Source of the DNA: CAWGAJ01 sp963820545
GTDB taxonomy: Bacteria; Planctomycetota; Planctomycetia; Pirellulales; Thermoguttaceae
Assembly: GCA_963820545.1 (NCBI GenBank)
Contig: CAWGAJ010000001.1
Location: 2,480,001-2,544,000, forward strand
Direction: 5' to 3'
DNA: 64,000 bases
The position numbers were made by a program, and so were the translations under genes. Below, one piece after another: positions 25,982 to 35,003 of the stretch. The stretch's first letter is position 1. Each line of letters begins with the position of its first letter. The notes below the pieces were generated by a model, which was given only the letters and a program-made list of their open reading frames with translations, did not search any database and had not been told where the DNA came from.

Positions 25982-28627
25982 ATGTTTGAAAACCGCAACT
26001 TGAAATTGGACCTCATGGCACTGGCGCTATTGGCGCTGGTGATCTTTCTCACGGCGGCATTGTTTAGCTACGATCCGGCCGATCCGCCCAGCGGCCTGGT
26101 GTATCCCAATAATCCGCAAATCCACAATATCTGCGGCCGTTCGGGGGCCATTGTCTCCGGGTGGCTTTTTCAACTGCTGGGCATTGGCGCCTATTATTTG
26201 ATCTTTTCGCTGGCAGTGCTCGATACCGTTTTGCTTACCCACCGGCAGATCAATCAACCCTGGCTCCGCGCCTGCGGTTGGCTTTTATCGCTCTCCGGCC
26301 TGACTACCCTGGCCTCCATGGCTCTCGGGCAATTTTCGCCCGGCCCGGTGATCGGTCCCGGCGGATATTTAGGGGTCACGGGCAGAAGAATATTGGAAAT
26401 GCACTTCGCCCTGGTAGGATCATATATAGTTGCCATCAGCCTCTTGGCGGGCGGATTGCTGCTCTCGACCGATTACGTCTTGATCCGCATTATTGTTTGG
26501 CTGATCAACATACCGACCAAAGGTTTCGGCCGCGGCGTGTTGCAGGTAGGCGCGGCGTACGCGCAAAAACTGGGCCGCGCACGCTCCGATCTAGACGGCT
26601 ATGAGCCTGAAGCAGCCGACAACCGCGTGGCCGTCCGCATCAGCGGCCGCGCCAGCGACGATGAACACGATGAAGATGAAAAAGAAGAGATAGAAGCCTC
26701 TGCTCCATCCGACGAGGACGAAAAATCGCTCGCGGCGCCTGTGGCCGACTTGCCTGTGGCCAAGCCCGGGGCAAAAGACAAAGCAGCCTATCGGCAAAGA
26801 CTCATCGAGCAGATGGAAGAGGAAAAAGTCGCCCAGAAAGCGGCCGACTACGAATTGCCCTCGCTGGACCTCTTGCTCCCTGGAGAAACTTATTGTTTCG
26901 AGGAACAAGAAAAAGAGGTCCGCCGCCGGGCAAAAGTTCTGGAAAAAACCTTTCTCGATTTCGGTTACAATGTGCACGTGGTGGAGATCCAGACCGGGCC
27001 GGTCATCGCCCAGTACGAGGTGGAACTCGAAGCCGGCCTGCGCCTGAGCAGGATCACCGGCCTGGCCGACGATCTGGCCATCGCCCTCCGCGTGCCCAGC
27101 GTAAGAATCGTGGCCCCCATTCCCGGCAAGAATACCGTGGGCATCGAGGTGCCCAATAACGAACGGCAGATTGTGCGACTCCGCGAAGTCATCGAGGAAT
27201 CCAACGGCAGAGTGCGGAAGATGCGCATCCCCTTGTATCTGGGCAAGGACGTGGCGGGCAATCCCCTGGTGGTCGATCTCAGCTCGCTGCCCCACCTGCT
27301 TATCGCCGGGCGCACAGGCACGGGCAAAAGCGTCTGCCTGAACTCGATTATCGTCTCCATGCTCATGACCCGCCGCCCCGACGAGGTCCGCATGTTGCTG
27401 ATCGATCCCAAAATGGTCGAACTCAGTCCTTACAAATCGCTGCCGCATTTGATGCATCCCGTGGTGACCGACATGCGCAAGGCCGAGGCCATTCTGGCCT
27501 GGGCAGTCGATAAAATGGAAGAACGATATCATCTGCTCGCCCGGGCGGGCGTGCGCCACATCAGCGTTTACAACCAATTGGGCGAAGAAGAACTCATGGA
27601 ACGCATCCAGCCCGAAGACGACGAGGAACGCCGCCATATTCCCACCCACATGCCCTACATCGTGATTGTCACCGACGAATTGGCCGACCTGATGATGACC
27701 GCCGCCAAGGAAGTCGAAGGCCACGTGATCCGCCTGGCGCAAAAAAGCCGGGCCGTGGGCATTCATCTCGTCTTGGCCACGCAAAAACCCACCGTCGACG
27801 TGATTACCGGCCTGATCAAATCGAACCTGCCGGCCCGCATTTCCTTTCAGGTGGCCAGCCGTACCGACAGCCGCGTGGTGCTCGACGAAATGGGCGCCGA
27901 CAAACTGCTGGGCAACGGCGACATGCTCTTCCTCTGGCCGGGCACGGGCACGCTCATCCGCGGCCAGGGCACATATCTTAACGATGACGAAATCAACCGG
28001 GTGATAGCCTCCGTGGCCACGTCCGAGCCGCAATTCGTCAAGGAATTGGTGCAACTGAAAATCTCGCAGCCCCAAGGCGAGGGAAAACCGTTCAACCATC
28101 GCGATGAGCTCTTCGAAGCGGCCGTGGACATCGTCATTCGCGAAGGCCGAGGCAGCGTCTCATTGTTGCAACGGGCATTGGGCATCGGCTACGGCCGGGC
28201 AGCCCGGCTCATCGACTTCATGGCCGAGGACGGCATTGTCGGACCCTACAACGGCTCGCAAGCCCGCGAAGTGCTGCTCACCATGCCCCAATGGGAAGCC
28301 ATGTGCGGCCAGCCCTCTCCGGCCTCAACGCCCACCGAGCCGCCCAAACCGCGCCGTTCGAACAAGATTCTCCTTGCCACGCCTAAAGATGAAAACACAT
28401 CGGAAGATGAACAAGAAAAATGGTTTGATGACGATCCGCACCTCGATAAAGACGATGCGGAATACGACAACGATGAGGAAGAAGAAGAATTCGACCAGTA
28501 CAATGACAATCAAGAAGATGCCGAAGAAGATTCTTCAGAGGAAGATAATGAGGAGGAAGATCAACATGCCGCCAATGAGAATAAGCCCCAAAACGTCGAC
28601 CAAAAGCCCCGGGCAGAGAGTGCGTAA
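25982..28627 (+). CDS. ftsK: FtsK/SpoIIIE DNA translocase with acidic tail
   Basis: Cell-division DNA pump of 881 residues. Four or five N-terminal membrane helices lie within residues 10-175. A charged linker (residues 205-285) precedes the alpha/beta motor: Walker A AGRTGTGKSVCLN at about 438-450, Walker B MLLIDPKMVEL, the segment VIVTDELADLMM, and SRAVGIHLVLATQKP. A gamma-type winged helix follows, from DELFEAAVDIVIREGRGSVS to FMAEDGIVGPYNGSQAREVL. This is the standard FtsK order. Unusual is a C-terminal extension of about 95 residues, very rich in Asp and Glu (DDPHLDKDDAEYDNDEEEEE and beyond). The DNA-reading gamma domain is normally terminal. ATG 25982 has only a weak ribosome binding site. 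Confidence 0.93.
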   Translation: MFENRNLKLDLMALALLALVIFLTAALFSYDPADPPSGLVYPNNPQIHNICGRSGAIVSGWLFQLLGIGAYYLIFSLAVLDTVLLTHRQINQPWLRACGWLLSLSGLTTLASMALGQFSPGPVIGPGGYLGVTGRRILEMHFALVGSYIVAISLLAGGLLLSTDYVLIRIIVWLINIPTKGFGRGVLQVGAAYAQKLGRARSDLDGYEPEAADNRVAVRISGRASDDEHDEDEKEEIEASAPSDEDEKSLAAPVADLPVAKPGAKDKAAYRQRLIEQMEEEKVAQKAADYELPSLDLLLPGETYCFEEQEKEVRRRAKVLEKTFLDFGYNVHVVEIQTGPVIAQYEVELEAGLRLSRITGLADDLAIALRVPSVRIVAPIPGKNTVGIEVPNNERQIVRLREVIEESNGRVRKMRIPLYLGKDVAGNPLVVDLSSLPHLLIAGRTGTGKSVCLNSIIVSMLMTRRPDEVRMLLIDPKMVELSPYKSLPHLMHPVVTDMRKAEAILAWAVDKMEERYHLLARAGVRHISVYNQLGEEELMERIQPEDDEERRHIPTHMPYIVIVTDELADLMMTAAKEVEGHVIRLAQKSRAVGIHLVLATQKPTVDVITGLIKSNLPARISFQVASRTDSRVVLDEMGADKLLGNGDMLFLWPGTGTLIRGQGTYLNDDEINRVIASVATSEPQFVKELVQLKISQPQGEGKPFNHRDELFEAAVDIVIREGRGSVSLLQRALGIGYGRAARLIDFMAEDGIVGPYNGSQAREVLLTMPQWEAMCGQPSPASTPTEPPKPRRSNKILLATPKDENTSEDEQEKWFDDDPHLDKDDAEYDNDEEEEEFDQYNDNQEDAEEDSSEEDNEEEDQHAANENKPQNVDQKPRAESA

Positions 28628-28735
28628 CCAGTGGGGGGACAGCGGACGGGGGATCAGGAATAGGGGATAGAGTATAGAAAATAATAGCCGGCGGTCAACG
28701 ACCGCCGGAACGTTCACCCATTCCCGCTCGTGTGC

Positions 28736-28764
28736 CACTGGCGTTCCGCCAGTGCTGTTTTTTT
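28736..28764 (+). terminator. Hairpin with T run after ftsK
   Basis: Stem cactggcg / cgccagtg with loop ttc, then ctg and seven or eight T. It lies 108 bases after the ftsK stop. The hairpin also belongs to a dispersed family (variant cactggcgggacgccagtg at 43008-43026), so the terminator may be a by-product of a repeat. Confidence 0.6.
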
Positions 28765-28798
28765 AACTTGTTCCCACGCTCCGGCGTGGGAACAAGTT
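28765..28798. repeat. 15-base perfect inverted repeat, gttccc/gggaac family
   Basis: aacttgttcccacgc / gcgtgggaacaagtt with a four-base loop tccg; perfect over 15 pairs. It follows directly on the ftsK terminator. Rest of the region 28628-29065: about 100 bases of low-complexity sequence before the terminator, a degenerate ggggagagggccggggtgag element at 28828-28848, and AT-rich sequence before the GHKL operon end; no gene. Confidence 0.75.
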
Positions 28799-29065
28799 AC
28801 TCCCCTCGCGGGCACCACGCAGTGGTCGGGGAGAGGGCCGGGGTGAGGGCTGTTCTCTCCGCTCTCCACTACCTCCGGCCTCCAGTCTCCCGCCCTCCGC
28901 CTAAAATTTTTCTAAAAAACCTCCCGGGTGGTATTGGTACTGCGCAAAATATTTATACTTATGTTCATTGAATTGACTTCTCGCAAAGACGCTGATAAGG
29001 ATTGGGGAACTACTGGACATCGACTGGAATGCACTGCTGGACAAGCCAACATTGGCACATACGTT

Positions 29066-31378
29066 TCAATTTGATTCAATGATTACCTTTTGATTTGCAT
29101 CTCGCTCCTGAACCATTAGACGATGTGCAATCGGTAGAAATTCGCGTAATCGCTGCTGTAACCTTGCTATTACGTCATCTGATATCTTTTCATCATCTTT
29201 TAAGTCTGCCCACTTGAAATCCCAAGGACGTTCCTTTGTTTCAAGTTGCAAAGACTTTCGACAAACTGCCTCCGCGACGATTTCAGCTAATAACACTCTG
29301 TAAATTGGGTTGTCTTGGCCTGGAAATGTTCCATCATTTTTTATGCGACCCAAGTAACGTATCAATGATTTGTGACGCCCAGCAATTAGAAGCACGTTTG
29401 GTCGGCCTTCATGAACAGCCCACTGAGCGCGGAAATTACCATAGTCTTCGTCACGAAGTTCGAACCGAATGCGAGGGCCACGATTCTCCTTGTTATCAAT
29501 AACCTTGACTTCGGTTAGTGCATTATTTCCATTCACGCTTGCGCTAATCTTTGTCTTAGCTTTCAACCTCTTTCCGTGTATCCTGACATCACCCTCAGCA
29601 TAATTAGTTCCATGTACAGGAATTAATATGCATTTCCCCCGAATTCCTACAGTTGTGTTGTCTTTAGATAATACTATAACTTCGGTGGTATTTTGTATCA
29701 GATCTGGAACTTTTGCAAATAACTTTATTCCTTTCTCTGAATCATAACGTATATGATATTCATCACGTTCGAATTCTAATGGCTGTTCAAAAATATGATC
29801 CTTAAACTTCTCTTCAACAACCTGTGCAATCGCCTCAGCCGATGGCAGGCCATTGCACTTTGCGCTAATACATACTGCATTTGACAAAGTCTTGCCTCGA
29901 ACTTTGAATGTTCCAATAAGTTTATCTTCTTTCGATTTGTGCGTACGCAATATAAATGGCGATCCAAGTACCTCTAAGGCATTGCTATCTGTAGATACAA
30001 CTACTGGATCATTTACTGAGTCTATTAATGCCTTATTGACATAGACAGTCAGGGTGCATTCTTTGCCTAAAAACACATTAAGATATGTAGGGTAAATTAA
30101 TACTCCTGTTTTCACAAATGACTCATCATCAACATCCTCATCAATACTTAATTCCTCTAGATCATCGATTTGCTGCTGCAAGAATCGGGAGGCAGCTTTA
30201 GCAAGTCGATCAAGACGATCAGTTGTTTCTCGATTAGCAATCTCCTTCCGGTTTGATTGTGCCTCTTTTCGATCTTTATCAAGTAGACCCCGCATTGTCG
30301 CAATTGGTTCCTTGAATAAAGCTGAAGTAAAAGGGTGATCTTTTTCCAATCCATGGCGTCGCTCAGGGTCCACAATTAACCTTGGATTTTCAGGAGGATG
30401 TGATTCTCCTAGTTTGCGTCTTTTTTCATATTGGTTAAGTAAAATATCTATATTTTCACATTCAATGCGCCCAAAGTATTTGCGGCTATTCGGATCTCTA
30501 TCAATGCTTTGATCAAGTATTGAACGTTCGTGAATCGTACGCTTGCTGACAATCAAAAAACCATATCTACGTGTGCGAGGAGGCTTATCATCCTCAAATG
30601 GTTCAGAAACTTTATAGATACTTAAGGATGCCTTTATTCCGGGATATTCTGGAACATAATATTCATGATTTTTTAGGATTGTTTCAGATTCAGGATGTCG
30701 GCTTATCAATCTTTCGGGCTTTTCGTCTGGTTTCAATCCATTACGAATCAATACCTCAGAAGATGATTTCTCATCTAATATATCTTGCAATGCGAAATGA
30801 CTTGAAAGTTCCTCAGAAAGCGTTTTTAGTTGTGGAATTTTGAATTCTTCGTCGACTTCAAGAGTCACTACTGTGCCATTGCCATGTAAGATACTAACTT
30901 GTTTTCGTATCATTTCATCGGCTGCATGTGATTCCATTGGTATCACATTAACTGCACGTTTAGTCAAAACACATTTGTGGTATTTATTATCCTTAATAGA
31001 CTCAAATGTCATCTTACCAAATCTTGAGCAGTCTTTTGCGCCACGGCCCATATATCCTCTATCACCTGAAGTGCTTGTATATGCTCCAGGAGATCGTAAT
31101 ATCTCAACCATCCTCTCAATAGTCATGCCTTCTGCATGGTCTCTAATTACAAGATATGATAATTGTCCCTTTCGCTGTTCGCAGCGCTCGATTAAAATTT
31201 TACCACCATCTTTAGCACGCTTATGATCACGATATAGTCGGCCGTATGAGTCGTCGGAATTGGTAATCAACTCTACAAGAGCATCGATCACATCACCCAT
31301 TGCTGCATCCATTACATGATCGTGCATGCGCTTGTCAGGCCGAACCTCGATAGGCTCCCCTAGTTTAATCTTGCTCAT
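29066..31378 (-). CDS. GHKL-type ATPase, large multidomain protein of unknown function
   Basis: A 770-residue protein. The N-terminal 130 residues hold the GHKL (HSP90/MutL/histidine kinase) ATP-binding motifs: N box ALVELITNSDDSYG with Glu36 and Asn40, G1 box IRDHAEGM with Asp80 and Gly84, and a lid/G2 box GDRGYMGRGAKDC around residues 105-117. There is no phosphoacceptor His, no HSP90 middle domain and no MutL endonuclease motif that I can see. Residues 300-420 are charged and helical. Residues 440-640 look like two or three beta-rich domains (YLNVFLGKECTLTVYVN; IRYDSEKGIKLFAKVPDLI), resembling Ig-like folds, and the last 100 are helical. Prokaryotic MORC-like GHKL ATPases occur in restriction and other conflict operons; this resembles that class by architecture only. 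It is third in an operon, 25 bases after the second gene. GGA lies 12 bases before ATG 31378. AT-rich codons suggest transfer. Confidence 0.85.
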   Translation of the reverse strand: MSKIKLGEPIEVRPDKRMHDHVMDAAMGDVIDALVELITNSDDSYGRLYRDHKRAKDGGKILIERCEQRKGQLSYLVIRDHAEGMTIERMVEILRSPGAYTSTSGDRGYMGRGAKDCSRFGKMTFESIKDNKYHKCVLTKRAVNVIPMESHAADEMIRKQVSILHGNGTVVTLEVDEEFKIPQLKTLSEELSSHFALQDILDEKSSSEVLIRNGLKPDEKPERLISRHPESETILKNHEYYVPEYPGIKASLSIYKVSEPFEDDKPPRTRRYGFLIVSKRTIHERSILDQSIDRDPNSRKYFGRIECENIDILLNQYEKRRKLGESHPPENPRLIVDPERRHGLEKDHPFTSALFKEPIATMRGLLDKDRKEAQSNRKEIANRETTDRLDRLAKAASRFLQQQIDDLEELSIDEDVDDESFVKTGVLIYPTYLNVFLGKECTLTVYVNKALIDSVNDPVVVSTDSNALEVLGSPFILRTHKSKEDKLIGTFKVRGKTLSNAVCISAKCNGLPSAEAIAQVVEEKFKDHIFEQPLEFERDEYHIRYDSEKGIKLFAKVPDLIQNTTEVIVLSKDNTTVGIRGKCILIPVHGTNYAEGDVRIHGKRLKAKTKISASVNGNNALTEVKVIDNKENRGPRIRFELRDEDYGNFRAQWAVHEGRPNVLLIAGRHKSLIRYLGRIKNDGTFPGQDNPIYRVLLAEIVAEAVCRKSLQLETKERPWDFKWADLKDDEKISDDVIARLQQRLREFLPIAHRLMVQERDANQKVIIESN

Positions 31379-31403
31379 ACAAATATTATTCCTTTAATTA
31401 CGA

Positions 31404-32039
31404 TCAATTTTTCTCATTTGTTATTAATGCTGAATATTTCTGTTCACAAGCTTTAAAAAAATCTATAACTTCTTTATCTTCTGTAATCTGTGCTAATCTT
31501 TGAAGCCTATTGAACTTTGATTCGATAATCTCTCTTGGTGCGTCTGGGCTGCAATTCAACATATCTGTGAATTGGTAGCTAGTGGCTTCATCTAATTCTG
31601 ATTTTTTGTAAGCTATAAATAAAGGATCATTCTTTACCTGTCGAAGGAAACGTTGCCTTTCTTTTTTTGGTATTTCAGGTAGCTTTTTAATAGTTATTTT
31701 TAAACGTTTAGTTAATGCTTTGCGATTATCTGCAAGCCATTTTACACCGCTTGCAGTTAAGACCCATCCATCCTTGGAAGTATCATTTGCATTGCACCCT
31801 TCAACCATTCCTCCATTTTCCTCCTTTTTTGCATCCTCAAGCGCATTTTTAACTTTATACTTATCGGGCCAACCATATTCTCGATACTTAGGTAGCTGCC
31901 ATGAAAAATTGTCCGGTGCAAGTCTGTGTGCCTCAGCTGCTATGTCTTCACTAAATATTTTCTTTGAAGATCCACCGCATCTTTCTAGAGCAAGAACCAC
32001 GATTTCAATATTTGTGGGTTGTTTTGTAGTCGATTTCAT
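31404..32039 (-). CDS. Winged-helix-like protein of the GHKL operon
   Basis: Protein of 211 residues, second gene of the operon. Residues 1-105 look like a winged helix domain: IEIVVLALERCGGSSKKIFS, then SEDIAAEAHRLAPDNFSW, KYREYGWPDKYKVKNALEDA, and the wing segment GWVLTASGVKWLADNRK. The recurrent pattern of a helix pair followed by W-x-L-T-x-x-G-x-x-W-L fits DNA-binding or protein-binding wHTH domains. Residues 110-211 are helical, Lys-rich (RLKITIKKLPEIPKKERQRF), with no motif I know. Its ATG lies in an ATGA overlap with the first gene's stop, so translation is coupled. Possibly the DNA- or target-recognition partner of the ATPase; that is inference. Confidence 0.75.
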   Translation of the reverse strand: MKSTTKQPTNIEIVVLALERCGGSSKKIFSEDIAAEAHRLAPDNFSWQLPKYREYGWPDKYKVKNALEDAKKEENGGMVEGCNANDTSKDGWVLTASGVKWLADNRKALTKRLKITIKKLPEIPKKERQRFLRQVKNDPLFIAYKKSELDEATSYQFTDMLNCSPDAPREIIESKFNRLQRLAQITEDKEVIDFFKACEQKYSALITNEKN

Positions 32040-32662
32040 TTCACTGCCTCGATTTTATCCCATATTTGTCGCGATAGTTCAATCAAATTATTATGATCAA
32101 TTACTCTGTAACCCTCGCGACCACATTTTTCTACGAGACCATGCTGACGCAATAAAGCTATAGTGACATAAACTTGGTATACAGGAATTTCTATCTGTGT
32201 TCTGCTATTCAAATACTCAAGAAATTGTTCCACTGTTATTATTTTATTATCCGCCCCAGCAATTTCATTCAGTAATTCAACAGTCTGGTCATAGGCTTCA
32301 CGCGGGACTTTGTGCTCGTATTCTTGCTTTTTTTTCTTTGACCATCCAATTTTGAAAAGAGAATTGTTTCGTCGTAAGAACTTTGGGTAGTCTTTTTTTG
32401 ACTCTCTATTTGATGTTGTATGCAATTGGCCTCTCTTTTGTTTTTCGCGATACTTTATAATAAGATGATTTGAATTCGCACTAAATGATGTTATATTAAT
32501 TCCAGCCATTTCGCTGCAAATTGTTTTGAGTTTCTCTGCAGCCAATGATAAACGTCGGGTTAGTTCGTATTCGCCTTTTGAAGCAGATGCAGCAATTAGG
32601 GGCCTTAGTTGCTTCTCAGCTTCGTCGATGATAGATACAGCTTTTTCGTTAATTTTATTCAT
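32036..32662 (-). CDS. First gene of the GHKL operon, probable DNA- or RNA-binding protein
   Basis: Protein of 208 residues. Residues 1-55 are a helical bundle-like segment (INEKAVSIIDEAEKQLRPLI; SLAAEKLKTICSEMAG). Residues 60-115 are strongly basic (IIKYREKQKRGQL; GWSKKKKQEYEHKVP), followed by a C-terminal winged-helix-like domain: TVEQFLEYLNSRTQIEIPVY, then VYVTIALLRQHGLVEKCGRE and GYRVIDHNNL. No enzyme motif was found. It starts at ATG 32662, and a near-consensus promoter places the transcription start at or next to this ATG, so the mRNA may be leaderless. No ribosome binding site is present, which fits. It overlaps the second gene by ATGA. Confidence 0.72.
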   Translation of the reverse strand: MNKINEKAVSIIDEAEKQLRPLIAASASKGEYELTRRLSLAAEKLKTICSEMAGINITSFSANSNHLIIKYREKQKRGQLHTTSNRESKKDYPKFLRRNNSLFKIGWSKKKKQEYEHKVPREAYDQTVELLNEIAGADNKIITVEQFLEYLNSRTQIEIPVYQVYVTIALLRQHGLVEKCGREGYRVIDHNNLIELSRQIWDKIEAVK

Positions 32663-32668
32663 ACACCA

Positions 32669-32696
32669 TTTATAATGCGAAAATATAAATTGTCAA
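32669..32696 (-). promoter_or_regulatory. Sigma-70-like promoter of the GHKL operon
   Basis: Reading leftward: -35 TTGACA (complement of 32691-32696), 16-base spacer, -10 TATAAA (complement of 32669-32674). The -35 box is perfect and the -10 box matches 5 of 6. The expected start of transcription, about 7 bases further, is at or just upstream of the ATG at 32662. The promoter is stronger than any other I could recognise in the window. Confidence 0.6.
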
Positions 32697-33450
32697 TGTA
32701 TTTTTCGCAATATTTTCGGAATATGATAATAAATGAGCTAAACGATTACGTAACTACATTGATATTAAGCAGTTGCGTCTGTGGTGAAAAATTATATATA
32801 AGGGAACATGACACAATAGCATAATATTATGCAGGATATTGAATCTTTGCTTTCGCGGGTGGCCTCGATAGCTTTTGCTATCGAGGTGCCGAAGGCACAA
32901 GAGGTTTTGTTGCCCCCTGTCCCCTGACCTCTGACCTCCGACCTCTGGGTATCTCCCGTCCAACAAATACCCATTTTCAAGAAATCACATTTCGAACAAA
33001 AATCGCCCAAAAACCACAAAAAACAAATGATGATAAACTTACTAGCGCGCACTTCTTTGTAGTGAGTTTACCCTCAGCACTCTTTGCATCTCTTTATCTA
33101 CCAACCATTTACTTTTTACTGAAAACTTTAAATCAATAACTTACGACTTAATTCATTTTTCCCCAATAATTCCCTTTGAAAAATTTTGCGTTCGAAAATT
33201 CCAACTGCCGATTCCGCAAGCCACTTGTGCGCATCGCTTCTCATAAAACCCAAAACATTTTTTCCTACTACTTAAGAGTGGGCAAAACTGTCGCCGCAAC
33301 TCCTTATTTTCCAAGCCGTTACACCGCCCAATTTCGGCCGAAAAACAAGAATTCTCTATAGTAGACCGAAAATTCCAAAACCACCCTCCAAAAATTCCCA
33401 TTCTTGAACAATCAGCGTTCCCAGGCAGAGCCTGGGAACGAGGCACAAGT
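32697..33450. other. Gap of about 750 bases, no gene seen
   Basis: The left part (32697-32850) is AT-rich like the GHKL operon. Around 32870-32960 there is a hairpin-like word gcctcgatagcttttgctat plus cgaggtgcc, and a run of short direct repeats (ctgacctctgacctccgacc). The right part (33040-33415) is A/T-rich with no frame showing a conserved protein. A gttccc/gggaac palindrome at 33416-33440 (cgttcccaggcagagcctgg plus gaacg) ends the gap, just after the stop of the SGNH hydrolase gene. It may contain the right boundary of the acquired island. Confidence 0.45.
33416..33440. repeat. Palindrome of the gttccc/gggaac family
   Basis: cgttcccaggc aga gcctgggaacg: 11-base perfect arms, three-base loop, 10 bases beyond the stop of the SGNH hydrolase gene, so it can serve as its transcription end. 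Confidence 0.7.
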
Positions 33451-34236
33451 CTATTTGTTTTTCTCCAACGCCGCAAAGATGGCCTCTTCGGCCAATGGGC
33501 CCATAATGGCGTAGCCCGCGGCGTTTGCGTGCAGGCCGTCGTTGGTTAATTCTTCTTTTAAGAAGCCTTGCTCATCGACCAGGGCGGAAAAGTAGTCGAG
33601 ATAAACGCAATCGTTTTCAGTGGTGTATTTTTTTATCCACTCGTTGAGGGTTTTGATTTGCTCGGGCGGCCTTTGCTCGGTTCGAACAATGGGCTTGCCT
33701 TCCTTGTTTTTCTTGTTGTCGGTTACCGGCAGCAGCGAAGCCAGCACCACGCGAATGCCGTTGGCCCGGGCCAGTTCGGTCATGGACATAAGATTACCTT
33801 CGATGGTTTCCAGTGTGGTCTGGCCTGTATTGCCGGCGATGTCGTTGGTGCCGGCGAGGATCACCACAACTTTGGGCTTTAGGGCAATCACGTCGGGACG
33901 GAAGCGCACTAGCATCTGGGGCGTGGTCTGCCCGCTGATGCCGCGATTGATGTAAGGTTTGTCGGGAAAGAAGCCGCCGTATTCGGGGTCATCCCACATG
34001 TCGGTAATCGAATCGCCCATGAAGACCACGCGATTTTCATTTTCCGTTGGCGGGACGATCTCTGCGTCAGCCTCGCGATAGCGTGCCAAATTGGGCCAAT
34101 CTTTAACTTTAGATTCCAGCTTGGCAATGTTGGCTTTTAATTGCTCATATTCCTTTGATTTATTTGCTTTCCAGATCACAAATGCAAACGTCAGGCAGAT
34201 GATCAACACTACACTAATAACAGTAAATCGTTTCAT
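33451..34236 (-). CDS. SGNH/GDSL-type hydrolase, membrane anchored or secreted
   Basis: A 261-residue esterase-like protein. The N-terminus MKRFTVISVVLIICLTFAFV is a signal peptide or anchor. Block I FMGDSITDM holds the nucleophile Ser; block II Gly is in RGISGQTTPQ; block III is AGTND; block V DGLHANAAGY carries the catalytic Asp and His. This is a full catalytic set, so an active hydrolase is expected. Proteins of this type remove acyl or acetyl groups from lipids or glycans, such as platelet-activating-factor acetylhydrolase-like enzymes; substrate is unknown. A palindromic repeat follows 10 bases after its stop. Confidence 0.9.
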   Translation of the reverse strand: MKRFTVISVVLIICLTFAFVIWKANKSKEYEQLKANIAKLESKVKDWPNLARYREADAEIVPPTENENRVVFMGDSITDMWDDPEYGGFFPDKPYINRGISGQTTPQMLVRFRPDVIALKPKVVVILAGTNDIAGNTGQTTLETIEGNLMSMTELARANGIRVVLASLLPVTDNKKNKEGKPIVRTEQRPPEQIKTLNEWIKKYTTENDCVYLDYFSALVDEQGFLKEELTNDGLHANAAGYAIMGPLAEEAIFAALEKNK

Positions 34237-34372
34237 AAAAATTTACTCCATAAGCGGTTTCGTGAAGTTGTCAGTTTTCGGTTATCAGTATTCAGTTTTA
34301 GTGGATTGGGAGTCGGGATTAATGGTTATTGGTTAGTGCCGTCCCCTGGCTGCTGTCCGCTTTATTTATCCT

Positions 34373-34999
34373 TCATCCCTCATCTTTCTGCTTACTCCCG
34401 GATTGTTCGACGAGATCATACAGATCGAACAACAATTCGCGGATGTTGCCGCCGTGACGGGTGAACCGTTCGGCGATGATCTCCGCAGGGATCGTGATTT
34501 TTTGGTTTTGCAGCAATTGCTCCACAATTTTTTGCGCCATTTGAAGCGATGCCGTGGTACGATAAATTTCCGGCAGTCCCACGGGCAGGTGCGAGGTGAC
34601 CAGCAATCCCAGGCGCCGGCGGCGGCAATATCGCTTCAGCCAAAAACGATGCCAGGTGCTGAGTTGCTCATAACCGTCGACGACAACGGTCGCCGCCGCG
34701 GTCGGCGAGGGCCTTTCGACTTTTCCGCGCCAATCGCGCGGCAGGCGGCGTTGGCCATCGTGCAGTTCGATCAGTACAGGCCGGCGTCCGGCTTGTTCCA
34801 AGGCGGGAAGAAGCTGGGAGAGAAGCGTTGATTTTCCCGAGCCGTGCGCGCCGATAATCGCGCCCCACCACCGATTGCTTCGCAGGCGCTCGACAAGATC
34901 ACGAGCCGACTCGGCCAGGGGAAAACAATACGGCATTGCTCCCGGCCGGACGCGGCGGGTAGAAAAGGGATTTTCGCTGCAAGTTGTTGGGGCGTGCAT
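34373..34999 (-). CDS. P-loop ATPase of the AAA type
   Basis: A 208-residue protein from ATG 34999; an upstream ATG at 35026 would overlap the preceding gene by 23 bases and adds only ten residues. Walker A GAHGSGKSTLLSQLLPAL at about residue 50, Walker B-like AATVVVDGYEQLS, and a sensor-like segment LGLLVTSHLPVGLPEIYRT. The C-terminal third (ITIPAEIIAERFTRHGGNIR, then ELLFDLYDLVEQ) looks like an AAA lid domain. Small stand-alone P-loop ATPases of this kind are common in Planctomycetes next to arrestin-like and DUF3592 genes. Function unknown. Confidence 0.7.
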   Translation of the reverse strand: MHAPTTCSENPFSTRRVRPGAMPYCFPLAESARDLVERLRSNRWWGAIIGAHGSGKSTLLSQLLPALEQAGRRPVLIELHDGQRRLPRDWRGKVERPSPTAAATVVVDGYEQLSTWHRFWLKRYCRRRRLGLLVTSHLPVGLPEIYRTTASLQMAQKIVEQLLQNQKITIPAEIIAERFTRHGGNIRELLFDLYDLVEQSGSKQKDEG

Positions 35000-35003
35000 G
35001 GGG

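Noticed and set aside
26591..28099. 502-codon open frame antisense to ftsK
   Set aside because: Antisense shadow of a highly conserved gene in GC-rich sequence; His/Asp/Gly-rich composition without any domain.
32792..33052. Minus-strand open frame with SEVRGQ repeats
   Set aside because: Comes from the short direct repeat ctgacctccgacctc; no start signal.
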